From NCBI GenBank assembly GCA_937915565.1, contig CALDMH010000051.1, positions 1 through 33,546 of the forward strand: a DNA stretch of 33,546 nucleotides, given 5' to 3'. The position numbers were made by a program, and so were the translations under genes. The notes under the pieces were generated by a model. That model ran no database searches. It was given only the letters and a program-made list of their open reading frames with translations, and had not been told where the DNA came from. Shown one piece after another: positions 13,932 to 21,738 of the stretch; position 1 is the first letter of the stretch, and every line of letters begins with the position of its first letter. This DNA comes from an uncultured Clostridia bacterium. Its GTDB lineage: Bacteria; Bacillota; Clostridia; Christensenellales; Borkfalkiaceae.

Positions 13932-15764
13932 ATGACGAAATATAAAAAACTATATTCGATAATACTCGCAATCGTCGTTGCATTCGGGCTTTGTTCCTGC
14001 GGTCAGCCTTCCGCGGGGCATACTCACGAGTATAAACTCGTAGCGGGTATCGAGGCAACTTGCGAAACGGACGGAATTTTAGAGCATTACGAATGCGATT
14101 GCGGCAAAAAATTTATTAAAAACAATAATAAATTTGAAGAAAAAACCGACGAACAACTTAAAACTCCGCACGGACATAAATTCGGAAGCGCAATTGCGGG
14201 GGTTGACGCGACCTGCGAACAAGGCGGAACGCTTACCCATTTTAAATGCGAAAGATGCGATAAGCTTTTTGTTTCCGAAGGCGACGAATACGTTGAAAAA
14301 ACGGAAGACGAACTTTTAACCGAGCCGATAGAACACGTTTACACGGCCAAAAAAGCCGAGGAGAAATATTTGTTATCCGAAGCGACGGAAGAAAGTGCCG
14401 CGACGTACAGGAAATCCTGCAAATATTGCGGTAAAGCGTCGGAAAACGACGCGGACGTTTTTGCGCACGGCAAAACGCTTGCGTTTTATAAATCTCAAAA
14501 TAAAGATTACTATATGCCGACTTCGCTTACGGTCTCGTTATACGACGCGGCGAACAATATTTACGGGTTTAACTGGAATACGACGAGAGAACCCGGCAGG
14601 GCTGCGGTTGTTTATCAAAAAGGTAACGTTATAAACGACGAAGCCGAAAAGGTTATAGCAAAAACGGTAACGTGCGAATCTTACGAGGTCGGAGAGCCCG
14701 ACGCGCAAATAAGATATTACGTTTGCAAAGCCGAAATAAAATTAGAACCGAACGAGGTTTATACTTACAGAGTTTGCGATTTGTATGCGGACACCGCGCT
14801 TGCGGACGTTACGATAACGGCGACGGATAACAATGCCAAAGCGTTCACGTTTACCCATTTAAGCGATTCGCAGGTCGGCATAGCCAATCTGAAAAGCTCG
14901 ACGACGGGCACGGGTGCGTTTTTCGGAAACGTATTGCGCGAGGTTTTAAAGGGTGAAAGCGATTTTATAGTTCATACCGGGGACGTCGTAGAATATTCCA
15001 AATATGAAAAATTCTGGAAGAGTATGCTCGACGACAACTTCGAATATTTATCGCAAATACCCGTTCAGGCGATTTCGGGAAACCACGAAACGACGTATAA
15101 AAACGGTGAAAACGAAACGTTAAAACATTTCAACGTCGCTTTTCCGGAGCAGGAAACGAAAACGGGATTTTACTATTCGTTCGTTTACGGAAACGTAAAA
15201 TTCATAATGCTCAATACGAACAGGCTTAATTCCGAAAAACTTACCGACGACCAGTATTTATGGCTTGAAAGCGAATTGAAAAACAAAACCGAAAGATGGA
15301 CGGTCGTTTCAATGCATAATCCTATGTATTCGGTCGGTGCTTACGGTTCAAATCCGTCGAAAAACGGTATTTCGCTTGCATTGCGAGCTCAACTCGGTAA
15401 GCTGTTCGTTGATAATAAAGTCGACCTCGTGCTTCAAGGACACGATCATTGCGTTTCGATGTCTCGTCCGATAGGCGCGGACCTTAAACCGCTTGCGGAT
15501 GAACCCGTGACCGAAAACGGAACCGATTATTATAATTCCCCCGAAGGAACGATTTATATTATGAGCGGACCTGCGGGAAATCAGATGAGAGGAAGAAAAT
15601 ACAGCACCGATAACGATGAGTATTACGTTTATGCCGAGGAGGCGCTCGGAAGCTCGTGGTCGGAAATAGAAGTTACGGAAAATACGCTCGTCATAACCGC
15701 AAAATATTACGACAGCAACGAAAAAATCGTCAAGACTTATTATTCAAAAGGAATTAAGAAATAA
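13932..15764 (+). CDS. Secreted metallophosphoesterase lipoprotein (purple-acid-phosphatase type)
   Basis: This 610-residue protein starts with a lipoprotein signal (lipobox LCSC, Cys23). Three Cys/His-rich segments follow at about 30-175 (two clear copies of H.Y/F...ATCE..G...C..C and one of CKYCG), then a beta-sandwich (185-300) and a calcineurin-like phosphoesterase domain (305-~600). Metal-binding motifs are SDSQ (312), GDVVEY (350-355), GNHE (383-386), H462 and GHDH (503-506). The Tyr in GDxxxY and the overall order match purple acid phosphatases. The first motif reads DSQ rather than the DxH of many phosphoesterases. It probably hydrolyses phosphoesters outside the cell. AGGAGG at 13921-13926 supports the start. 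It leads the glycan locus. Confidence 0.9.
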   Translation: MTKYKKLYSIILAIVVAFGLCSCGQPSAGHTHEYKLVAGIEATCETDGILEHYECDCGKKFIKNNNKFEEKTDEQLKTPHGHKFGSAIAGVDATCEQGGTLTHFKCERCDKLFVSEGDEYVEKTEDELLTEPIEHVYTAKKAEEKYLLSEATEESAATYRKSCKYCGKASENDADVFAHGKTLAFYKSQNKDYYMPTSLTVSLYDAANNIYGFNWNTTREPGRAAVVYQKGNVINDEAEKVIAKTVTCESYEVGEPDAQIRYYVCKAEIKLEPNEVYTYRVCDLYADTALADVTITATDNNAKAFTFTHLSDSQVGIANLKSSTTGTGAFFGNVLREVLKGESDFIVHTGDVVEYSKYEKFWKSMLDDNFEYLSQIPVQAISGNHETTYKNGENETLKHFNVAFPEQETKTGFYYSFVYGNVKFIMLNTNRLNSEKLTDDQYLWLESELKNKTERWTVVSMHNPMYSVGAYGSNPSKNGISLALRAQLGKLFVDNKVDLVLQGHDHCVSMSRPIGADLKPLADEPVTENGTDYYNSPEGTIYIMSGPAGNQMRGRKYSTDNDEYYVYAEEALGSSWSEIEVTENTLVITAKYYDSNEKIVKTYYSKGIKK

Positions 15765-15806
15765 GACGGCGAATTATCCAAAAAGAATTAAGAAATAAGA
15801 CGACGA
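15746..15806. repeat. 27-bp direct repeat across the metallophosphoesterase stop
   Basis: Copies at 15746-15772 and 15780-15806 share GAATTAAGAAATAAGACG and differ at two positions. The first contains the last codons and stop of the metallophosphoesterase gene. The offset is 34 bases, so the second copy is not in frame. Confidence 0.75.
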
Positions 15807-15811
15807 TTTTC

Positions 15812-15885
15812 AAGGGGTTAACCCCTTTCTCCGCGTTCCGCGGAGAAATCCTTTAAAGCCAAAAACGTTTCGGGTGGCCGAAACG
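15812..15885 (+). other. Cluster of three stem-loops before the solute-binding protein gene
   Basis: AAGGGGTT/AACCCCTT (15812-15827, no loop), CTCCGCG-TTC-CGCGGAG (15829-15845) and CGTTTCGG-GTGG-CCGAAACG (15866-15885) are all perfect inverted repeats in a 149-base gap. The last is followed by A, not T, on the plus strand. RNA processing or stabilisation is therefore more likely than termination. Confidence 0.6.
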
Positions 15886-15913
15886 GAAAAAATAAAAAAA
15901 CAGGAGATAAGAT

Positions 15914-17611
15914 ATGATGAAAATTCTTAAAAAACTGACGGCTTCGATTCTGGCTCTTGCCGCAACGACGGCGGTTGCCGTTTCCTGCGGAGGAGGCGGC
16001 CAATCCAACGGCGGCGAATCCAAAGATACTTCGGGAAAGACCATTCTTAACGTAGGCGTTTTCGCCGGCGGCTTGGGAACGGTTTATTTCGACGAAATGG
16101 CCAAAGATTTTGAAGAATATTACAAAAACGAATCCTTCGAGGATGGTAAACAGGGCGTTTCCGTAATTCCTTTCAAAAAGAAAGAGGAGTTAAAACCCGG
16201 AAACCTCGTCGCAACGATGGAAAGTTATAACAACGTGCTTTACTTCCTCGACCAGGGAAATTACACCGAGTTTGCGAGCAAAGGTCTTATTACGGATATA
16301 ACCGAAACCGTTGAAGAGAAAATTCTCGACGAAAACGGCGACCTTGCAAAAATTTCGGGTAAGCCGGCAACTCAATCCATAAAGGACAATATGATTGACG
16401 GCTATGCGGATTGCTTCCTTTACGAAGGCAAATATTACGCCGTTCCGTTCTGGATTCAAGTCCCCGGTATCATTTATAACGCCGAACTTTTCGACGAATA
16501 CGGATTTTATTTTAAAGCCGACGGTTCTCTCGGCGCAAAGCAGGCCGATATAACGGCGAAGAATTGCGGAAAAGGCCCCGACGGAAAACTCGGCACTGCC
16601 GACGACGGACTTCCCGCAACCTGGAACGACTTCGTGAAGCTTATGAAACAAATGGTTTTGAGCAACGTGACTCCGTTCGCGTGGGACGCTACGCACGAAT
16701 ACCAGAGGTCGGGCGCTTACACGCAGATTTGGGCGAATTACGAAGGTTACAACAACTTTATGCTCAACTACACCTTCAACGGTAAGGATACGAATCTCGG
16801 CGAAATCGACGAAACCAACTATACGAAACTTGCCGAGCAGGAAGGAAGAAAAGCGGCGATAAAAGCGTTTTACGATATAACTTCCAACGATAAGAACTAC
16901 ACTCGTAAATCCGTAAGCGGAAACAACCACCTCGAAGCGCAGAAAGAGTATATAAAGAGCGTGGTAAACGGCGAACCCATCGCTATGTTCCTCGAAAACA
17001 GCTATTGGGAGAGCGAAGCTCGTTCCACGTTCAATCAGCTTGCTCAGGAGGACGAATCTTACGCTTACGGTAAACACGATTACAGATTTATGCCCATTCC
17101 CAACTTCACGGGCGTGGACGGAGTCAAAGAACAAACTAACACCGAAAGAGTGATAGCGGGGCGCGGCGCGGACAACTATATCTGCATAGCCGCAAATCCC
17201 GACAATAAGGACGTTGCCGTTCAAACGAAGATTGCAAAACTCTTCATTCAGTTCGTTCAGCAAAGAGACCAGCTTATCAAGTTTACGGCCAACACCGGCT
17301 GTTTCAGGTCGTTTAAATACACTCCGACCGAAACGGAACTCGAAACTTACACGAAATATACGCAGAGCATCGCAAGGTATATCAACGAGGGCGCAAAGCT
17401 CACGAGCAACCTTCCCATCGCCAAGAAGCGCAGAGACAACGTTTCGCTCTTCAACGAAGAGAATAACGCCTTCGCCTTTATCGTGAAAACTTCTACCGGC
17501 GATTTCTTCGACCCGTTCTCCTATTTCAAGTATAAGGATAACAAAAATAAAACCGTGAACGATTGCTTCAACGAGTTTAAAACTTCTTTTAAGGAAACTT
17601 TTAACGTTTGA
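15914..17611 (+). CDS. ABC sugar transporter solute-binding lipoprotein (CUT1)
   Basis: This 565-residue extracellular binding protein has a lipoprotein signal (AVSC, Cys25) followed by a Gly/Ser/Asn linker. Its two-lobed family-1 solute-binding fold shows LNVGVFAGGLGTVYFDEMAKDFEEYY near the start and YAVPFWIQVPGIIYNAELFDEYGF in the middle. The latter is the hinge motif of carbohydrate-binding proteins. At 565 residues it is longer than typical maltose-type proteins (~420) and closer to the LplA-like group for larger oligosaccharides. AGGAG seven bases before ATG supports the start. The two permeases follow directly. No ATPase gene is present; CUT1 systems of this type often share an MsmX-like ATPase encoded elsewhere. 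Confidence 0.93.
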   Translation: MMKILKKLTASILALAATTAVAVSCGGGGQSNGGESKDTSGKTILNVGVFAGGLGTVYFDEMAKDFEEYYKNESFEDGKQGVSVIPFKKKEELKPGNLVATMESYNNVLYFLDQGNYTEFASKGLITDITETVEEKILDENGDLAKISGKPATQSIKDNMIDGYADCFLYEGKYYAVPFWIQVPGIIYNAELFDEYGFYFKADGSLGAKQADITAKNCGKGPDGKLGTADDGLPATWNDFVKLMKQMVLSNVTPFAWDATHEYQRSGAYTQIWANYEGYNNFMLNYTFNGKDTNLGEIDETNYTKLAEQEGRKAAIKAFYDITSNDKNYTRKSVSGNNHLEAQKEYIKSVVNGEPIAMFLENSYWESEARSTFNQLAQEDESYAYGKHDYRFMPIPNFTGVDGVKEQTNTERVIAGRGADNYICIAANPDNKDVAVQTKIAKLFIQFVQQRDQLIKFTANTGCFRSFKYTPTETELETYTKYTQSIARYINEGAKLTSNLPIAKKRRDNVSLFNEENNAFAFIVKTSTGDFFDPFSYFKYKDNKNKTVNDCFNEFKTSFKETFNV

Positions 17612-17620
17612 TAATAACAG

Positions 17621-18604
17621 ATGAATGGAAATAAAACGTCCGTCGGAAGCCGAATTAAATGGTTTTTATACGGATTGAAAATTAAAATTTTCGGTGGAGA
17701 AAAGAAGAACGGACCGACAAAGCCTCGCAACAAAAAAGCGGGGCAAACCGTTTTTCTGTTCTTCTTTATGCTTTTCCCCGTTTTGCAGTTTCTCGTGTTT
17801 TACGTCGGCGTAAACGTAAACTCGATTAAGCTCGCGTTTGTAAAATACGAGGGCAACAAAGCGTCGTTTGCGGCGTTTGATAATTTCGACAGGGTTTTGA
17901 AAGCTATTTTCGTAAACGGAGATTTAAGGCTTGCCGTCAAAAACTCGACTATTCAGTTTTTAACGGGGCTTTTAATCGGAATGCCCGTTCAAATCGCGGT
18001 TGCTTACGTTCTTTTCAAAAAAGTGCCGCTTGCGGGGGCGTATAAAGTGTTGCTTTTTATGCCGAACATTCTTTCGAGCCTCGTTTTCGTAATTTGCACG
18101 AGGGTTTTGCTTTTCGACGCTTTGCCAACCGTTTTCCACGGTTTTATGGTTACGATGTACGATTCGTCGAGCTTTTACGCGGTTTTGATTTTCGGAATGT
18201 GGATGAATTTCGCCGGCGGGCTGGTAATTTACCTTTCGGCGATGTGCAGTATTTCCAAAGATATTCTGGAATACGGCGAACTTGAAAATATGTCGTCGGC
18301 AAAAGAACTGTGGTACGTCGTTCTTCCGTCGATATTCCCCACGATAGTAACTTATATCATCGTGGCGATAGCCGGATTTTTCACAAATTACGGGCATTTC
18401 TATTCGTTTTACGGGGCTTCCGGCACGGGGAAAAAGCCTTTCGATACGTTGGGTTATAACTTCTTCGTTAAGGTCAGCAACTCCAACGACCCGAAAGACC
18501 ACACCTTTGCGGCAGCCGGCGGCGTTCTCTTTACGCTCGTCGTTGCTCCGATAACTTTAATTACGAAGTATTTGCTTGAAAAATACGGGCCGAGCGAGGA
18601 TTGA
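17621..18604 (+). CDS. ABC sugar transporter permease 1 (MalF/UgpA/LplB type)
   Basis: This 327-residue membrane protein has six hydrophobic spans (about 44-69, 108-131, 136-161, 182-206, 234-258, 294-316). A 40-residue basic N-terminal extension precedes the first span. The cytoplasmic coupling loop reads LEYGELENMSSAKELWYVVLPSIFP (about 214-239). It keeps the terminal LP but departs from the canonical EAA...DGA. It forms the translocation pore with the next gene product. No SD is visible upstream; AAGGAAA lies 22 bases away, within the end of the binding-protein gene. Weak initiation may keep permease levels well below the binding protein. Confidence 0.93.
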   Translation: MNGNKTSVGSRIKWFLYGLKIKIFGGEKKNGPTKPRNKKAGQTVFLFFFMLFPVLQFLVFYVGVNVNSIKLAFVKYEGNKASFAAFDNFDRVLKAIFVNGDLRLAVKNSTIQFLTGLLIGMPVQIAVAYVLFKKVPLAGAYKVLLFMPNILSSLVFVICTRVLLFDALPTVFHGFMVTMYDSSSFYAVLIFGMWMNFAGGLVIYLSAMCSISKDILEYGELENMSSAKELWYVVLPSIFPTIVTYIIVAIAGFFTNYGHFYSFYGASGTGKKPFDTLGYNFFVKVSNSNDPKDHTFAAAGGVLFTLVVAPITLITKYLLEKYGPSED

Positions 18605-18606
18605 TT

Positions 18607-19533
18607 ATGAAAAAACGCATATATAAAACCTCGAAAATAAAACGCAGAATGGACGCTTTCCAAATCGTCCTGTACGTTATCGTAACGTTTTACGTTTTAT
18701 CGATGATATTCGTTCTCGGTTTCGGGCTTCTCAATTCATTCAAGGCGGATGGCGATTTCGATAAGAATCTTTTCGGCCTTCCGAGAACGGATAAGCCGAG
18801 CTGGGGCTGGCGTTTCGACAATTATTCAAACGCGATAAAACTGTTTTCGGTTCAGATTCCGAACACTGCGAATTACGCGCATTTTTGGGATATGTTCTTC
18901 AACTCCTTCATTTACGCTTTCGGGCTTACCGTTTTTACGATGGCAACGGAGATAATTATGGCTTACGCCATAGCGAAATACGATTTCAAGCTTAAAAAGT
19001 TCTTTTACGGCGTGGCAATCGTGGTTATGCTTATCCCGATTATCGGCTCGTTGGCTTCCGAAGTGCAATTCGCGAGATTTTTCAACTTGCAGAACAGTTT
19101 TCTCGGCGTGTTCATAATGAAATGTAAATTTACGGGGATATATTTCCTTGTGTTTTACGCGACGTTCAAGGGGATTTCCTGGACGTATGCCGAGGCGGCT
19201 CAAATAGACGGAGCGTCGCATTTAAGAGTATTTTTAGAAGTAATGCTTCCGCTTGCGAAGGCGACGATTTCGGCGGTATTCATTTTGCTGTTCATAGAAT
19301 ATTGGAACGATTATTACGTTCCTATGATATTCCTGCCGCAAAAACCGACGCTTTCTTACGGATTGTTTTATATCCGCAGTTCAGACAACACTTACGAAGG
19401 TTTGGACGGAGATTTAACCACTCCCATCAAACTTGCGTCTTGCTTTATTGCGTGCGTACCTATTCTTGCGGTATTCGTCGTTTTTAAGGATAAGATAATG
19501 GGTAACGTTACGATGGGCGGCATAAAGGGTTAA
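18607..19533 (+). CDS. ABC sugar transporter permease 2 (MalG/UgpE/LplC type)
   Basis: This 308-residue membrane protein has six spans. It has the canonical EAA coupling loop AEAAQIDGASHLRVFLEVMLP (about 199-219), the site that docks to the transport ATPase. ATG 18607 is chosen over TTG 18601 because GAGG lies at the right distance. The gene starts two bases after the stop of permease 1, so translation is probably coupled. With the binding protein and permease 1 it makes a CUT1 oligosaccharide importer lacking only its ATPase. Confidence 0.94.
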   Translation: MKKRIYKTSKIKRRMDAFQIVLYVIVTFYVLSMIFVLGFGLLNSFKADGDFDKNLFGLPRTDKPSWGWRFDNYSNAIKLFSVQIPNTANYAHFWDMFFNSFIYAFGLTVFTMATEIIMAYAIAKYDFKLKKFFYGVAIVVMLIPIIGSLASEVQFARFFNLQNSFLGVFIMKCKFTGIYFLVFYATFKGISWTYAEAAQIDGASHLRVFLEVMLPLAKATISAVFILLFIEYWNDYYVPMIFLPQKPTLSYGLFYIRSSDNTYEGLDGDLTTPIKLASCFIACVPILAVFVVFKDKIMGNVTMGGIKG

Positions 19534-19688
19534 GCGATGCTGCGTTCCGCTCGTTTTTAAAATTCCTGCGACCAAAAAGGTCGTTCCCTTTTAAAAACAT
19601 CGCGCGCCTTGCCTGACGAGCGACTAATCGCCTTAACAAAAAAAGACAATTTTATCTCTTGACGCTTGCTTTCCGATAGACGGAAAGC
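19534..19688 (+). other. Structured intergenic region after the transporter genes
   Basis: A nested inverted repeat has TTTTTAAAA (19554-19562) with TTTTAAAAA (19589-19597) around CGACC/GGTCG (19569-19573/19579-19583). Two alternative outer arms are possible: GCGATG/CATCGC (19534-19539/19598-19603), or CGCTCGT/ACGAGCG (19548-19554/19616-19622). A separate perfect hairpin GCTTTCCG-ATAGA-CGGAAAGC lies at 19668-19688. No typical terminator T-run follows. It could be an attenuator or an mRNA processing site between the transporter and the surface-protein genes. Confidence 0.55.
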
Positions 19689-19741
19689 GGTGCTCAAAAT
19701 AAAAATATACCAGATAATATGACAAAGAGGTTATAACGGTA

Positions 19742-21724
19742 ATGATGAAAAAACAGAACAAACGCCTTGCGATTTTCCTTTTGGCAATCGTGAGCATATT
19801 CGCTTTTTCGTTCTCGCTTGCCGCGGCCGAAGGAACTTCGCCCGGGGTAACGCTCGAAATCGATTACGGCGAATACGACGAAGACAATCTGCCCGTCGGG
19901 AAAGCGGGACTTTCTTACGGAGTATTCGATTATTCGGCTAAAAACGAGAACGGCGAAGAAATAACCGACGTAAGCGTTTACGTCTATTCTCCCGACGGGA
20001 AAATAGTTCCCGTAGTCGGCGGAAGGTTCGAAACGAAGAGCGCGGGTAAATACAAAATCGAATACGTTGCCAAAAACGTCGACGCCGTCGATAAAAAGAC
20101 CGTCGAAATAACCGTGACGACCGAAAATCGTCCGCTCGTTTATAAGATGAGCGATAAAAACGTTTACGCGGCGAACACGGGAACTACGGTTTTCGTTTAC
20201 GACGGCGAGTTTTCGGGCGGAATAGGTTTGGTCGGCGTTAAAACCAAGGTTACCCTCGGCGAAACGGCGAACGAACTCGAAAAAACCGAAAGCGGATATT
20301 GCTTCACTCCGAAAAAGAGCGGCAATTACGTTTTGTCTTACGTTCTGACCGATTTTGCGGGGCAAAAAGAGGAATTCACAAAGACGATAACGGTTACCGA
20401 CAGCAAGAAGCCGATTCTCGGCGTTCCGAGCGTCAGAAAATCGATAACGGTCGGCGATAAAGCGTTTTTGCCGGTTGTCGACGGGATTTTATACGACGGA
20501 GACAACGTTTATTATTTGCCCGTTAAAGTCAGCGTCGACGGCGCGGACGTAACCGAAAAAATGGAGTTTACTCCCGAAACGGCGGGCGTTGTCGCTGTGA
20601 AATACGTTTGCGAAAACCCGTTTGACAAGTCTTTTAAGGAAGAACTGACTTTCGACGTAGAAGTCGTTGCGGATACGGAAGGCGAACTCGTTTTCAACAA
20701 GCATTTCATTCTCGATAATATGGAATCGGTTTCTTCTTCCGCGGATAGCGTTTACGTTCTTGCAACCAAAAATAGCGGAAACGCAAGCTTCGGATTCGAT
20801 TCCGCCTTGCCCGTTCAATATCTGGATATAGGCTTAAAAGGCGGTTCTTCGGCAGGCGATTATTCGGCTATGAGGCTCGTTTTAACCGATATGAAAAACG
20901 CGGCCGACAAAGTCGTCGTAACGCTTCCGAAAATCGACACGTTTGAATCTTTTTACGCTAAATACGACGATGATAAAAAGGTTATCGCCGATATTGACGG
21001 AAAGACGATTGCCGAATTGAAGCATTATGCCGACGGAAGAAAATTCGAGGGTTTCAAAAGCGGAAAAGCTTATATTTCCGTTGAAATTATCGACGCGTCG
21101 GCCGATACGCAGGTAATTCTGGACACTATCGGAAAACACAACGTGACGACCGCCACGAGCGATTTCGGCTCGCCGATGTTCCTCGATAACCCCGTATTCC
21201 GCTCGGTAAACACGACTTATATCAACGAAACCATCGAGCTTCCTTTGATGAAAGCTTTCGATTTGTTCGAGGCTACGGTAAAAGTTTCCGTAACTATAAC
21301 CTCGCCCGATAAAAAGGTCGTTTATTCCGGCGAAATGACCGAGCCTTATCTTTTGAAAACCGATAAATACGGAACGTATACGGTCAGATATACCGCTTCG
21401 GATTCCGTTGGGAACGCCCGTCCGCTCGTATGTTCGGTTTATTGCACGGATATTATTCCTCCCGAAATAAGCGTAGGGCAGATGCCCTCGGTCGTAAGCG
21501 TCGGGCAAACCGTAACGATTCCCGTTGCCACCGTAACCGATAACAGCACCGCCGAGAACAAAATTCTCGCGTACGTTTACGTTTATTACGGAAACAATAT
21601 AAGAACTCTCGTAACCGGCGATTCTTACACCTTTAAAGAGGCGGGCGTATATAAAATAAGATACGTCGCTTACGACGCTTTCGAGAATTATTCCATAGCG
21701 GAATTCACCGTCGTTTGTAAATAA
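19742..21724 (+). CDS. Secreted multi-Ig-like domain protein, function unknown
   Basis: This 660-residue exported protein has a signal peptide (cleavage likely near SLAAAEG, about residue 29) and no lipobox, LPxTG or clear C-terminal membrane anchor. I see three Ig-like beta-sandwich repeats at about 30-125, 127-213 and 215-302. A different beta-rich domain at about 310-470 (LVFNKHFILDNME...) could be a carbohydrate-binding jelly roll. Two more Ig-like repeats lie at about 480-565 and 570-660, with DSVGNARPLVCSVYCTD and YDAFENYSIAEFTVVCK endings. No catalytic motif is visible. It may be a substrate-binding or spacer protein of the surface complex. GAGG lies about 12 bases before the first of two adjacent ATGs, so initiation is moderate. 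Confidence 0.85.
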   Translation: MMKKQNKRLAIFLLAIVSIFAFSFSLAAAEGTSPGVTLEIDYGEYDEDNLPVGKAGLSYGVFDYSAKNENGEEITDVSVYVYSPDGKIVPVVGGRFETKSAGKYKIEYVAKNVDAVDKKTVEITVTTENRPLVYKMSDKNVYAANTGTTVFVYDGEFSGGIGLVGVKTKVTLGETANELEKTESGYCFTPKKSGNYVLSYVLTDFAGQKEEFTKTITVTDSKKPILGVPSVRKSITVGDKAFLPVVDGILYDGDNVYYLPVKVSVDGADVTEKMEFTPETAGVVAVKYVCENPFDKSFKEELTFDVEVVADTEGELVFNKHFILDNMESVSSSADSVYVLATKNSGNASFGFDSALPVQYLDIGLKGGSSAGDYSAMRLVLTDMKNAADKVVVTLPKIDTFESFYAKYDDDKKVIADIDGKTIAELKHYADGRKFEGFKSGKAYISVEIIDASADTQVILDTIGKHNVTTATSDFGSPMFLDNPVFRSVNTTYINETIELPLMKAFDLFEATVKVSVTITSPDKKVVYSGEMTEPYLLKTDKYGTYTVRYTASDSVGNARPLVCSVYCTDIIPPEISVGQMPSVVSVGQTVTIPVATVTDNSTAENKILAYVYVYYGNNIRTLVTGDSYTFKEAGVYKIRYVAYDAFENYSIAEFTVVCK

Positions 21725-21738
21725 GGAGAAGACGAAAA

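Noticed and set aside
15866..15885. Terminator on the plus strand before the binding-protein gene
   Set aside because: The hairpin is followed by an A-rich, not T-rich, tract on that strand. It would terminate only minus-strand transcripts, and no minus-strand gene lies nearby.
16190..17263. 357-codon antisense frame opposite the solute-binding protein gene
   Set aside because: Shadow of biased codon usage (few stops when GAA, AAC and GTT codons are read in reverse). The plus-strand gene is a clear family member.
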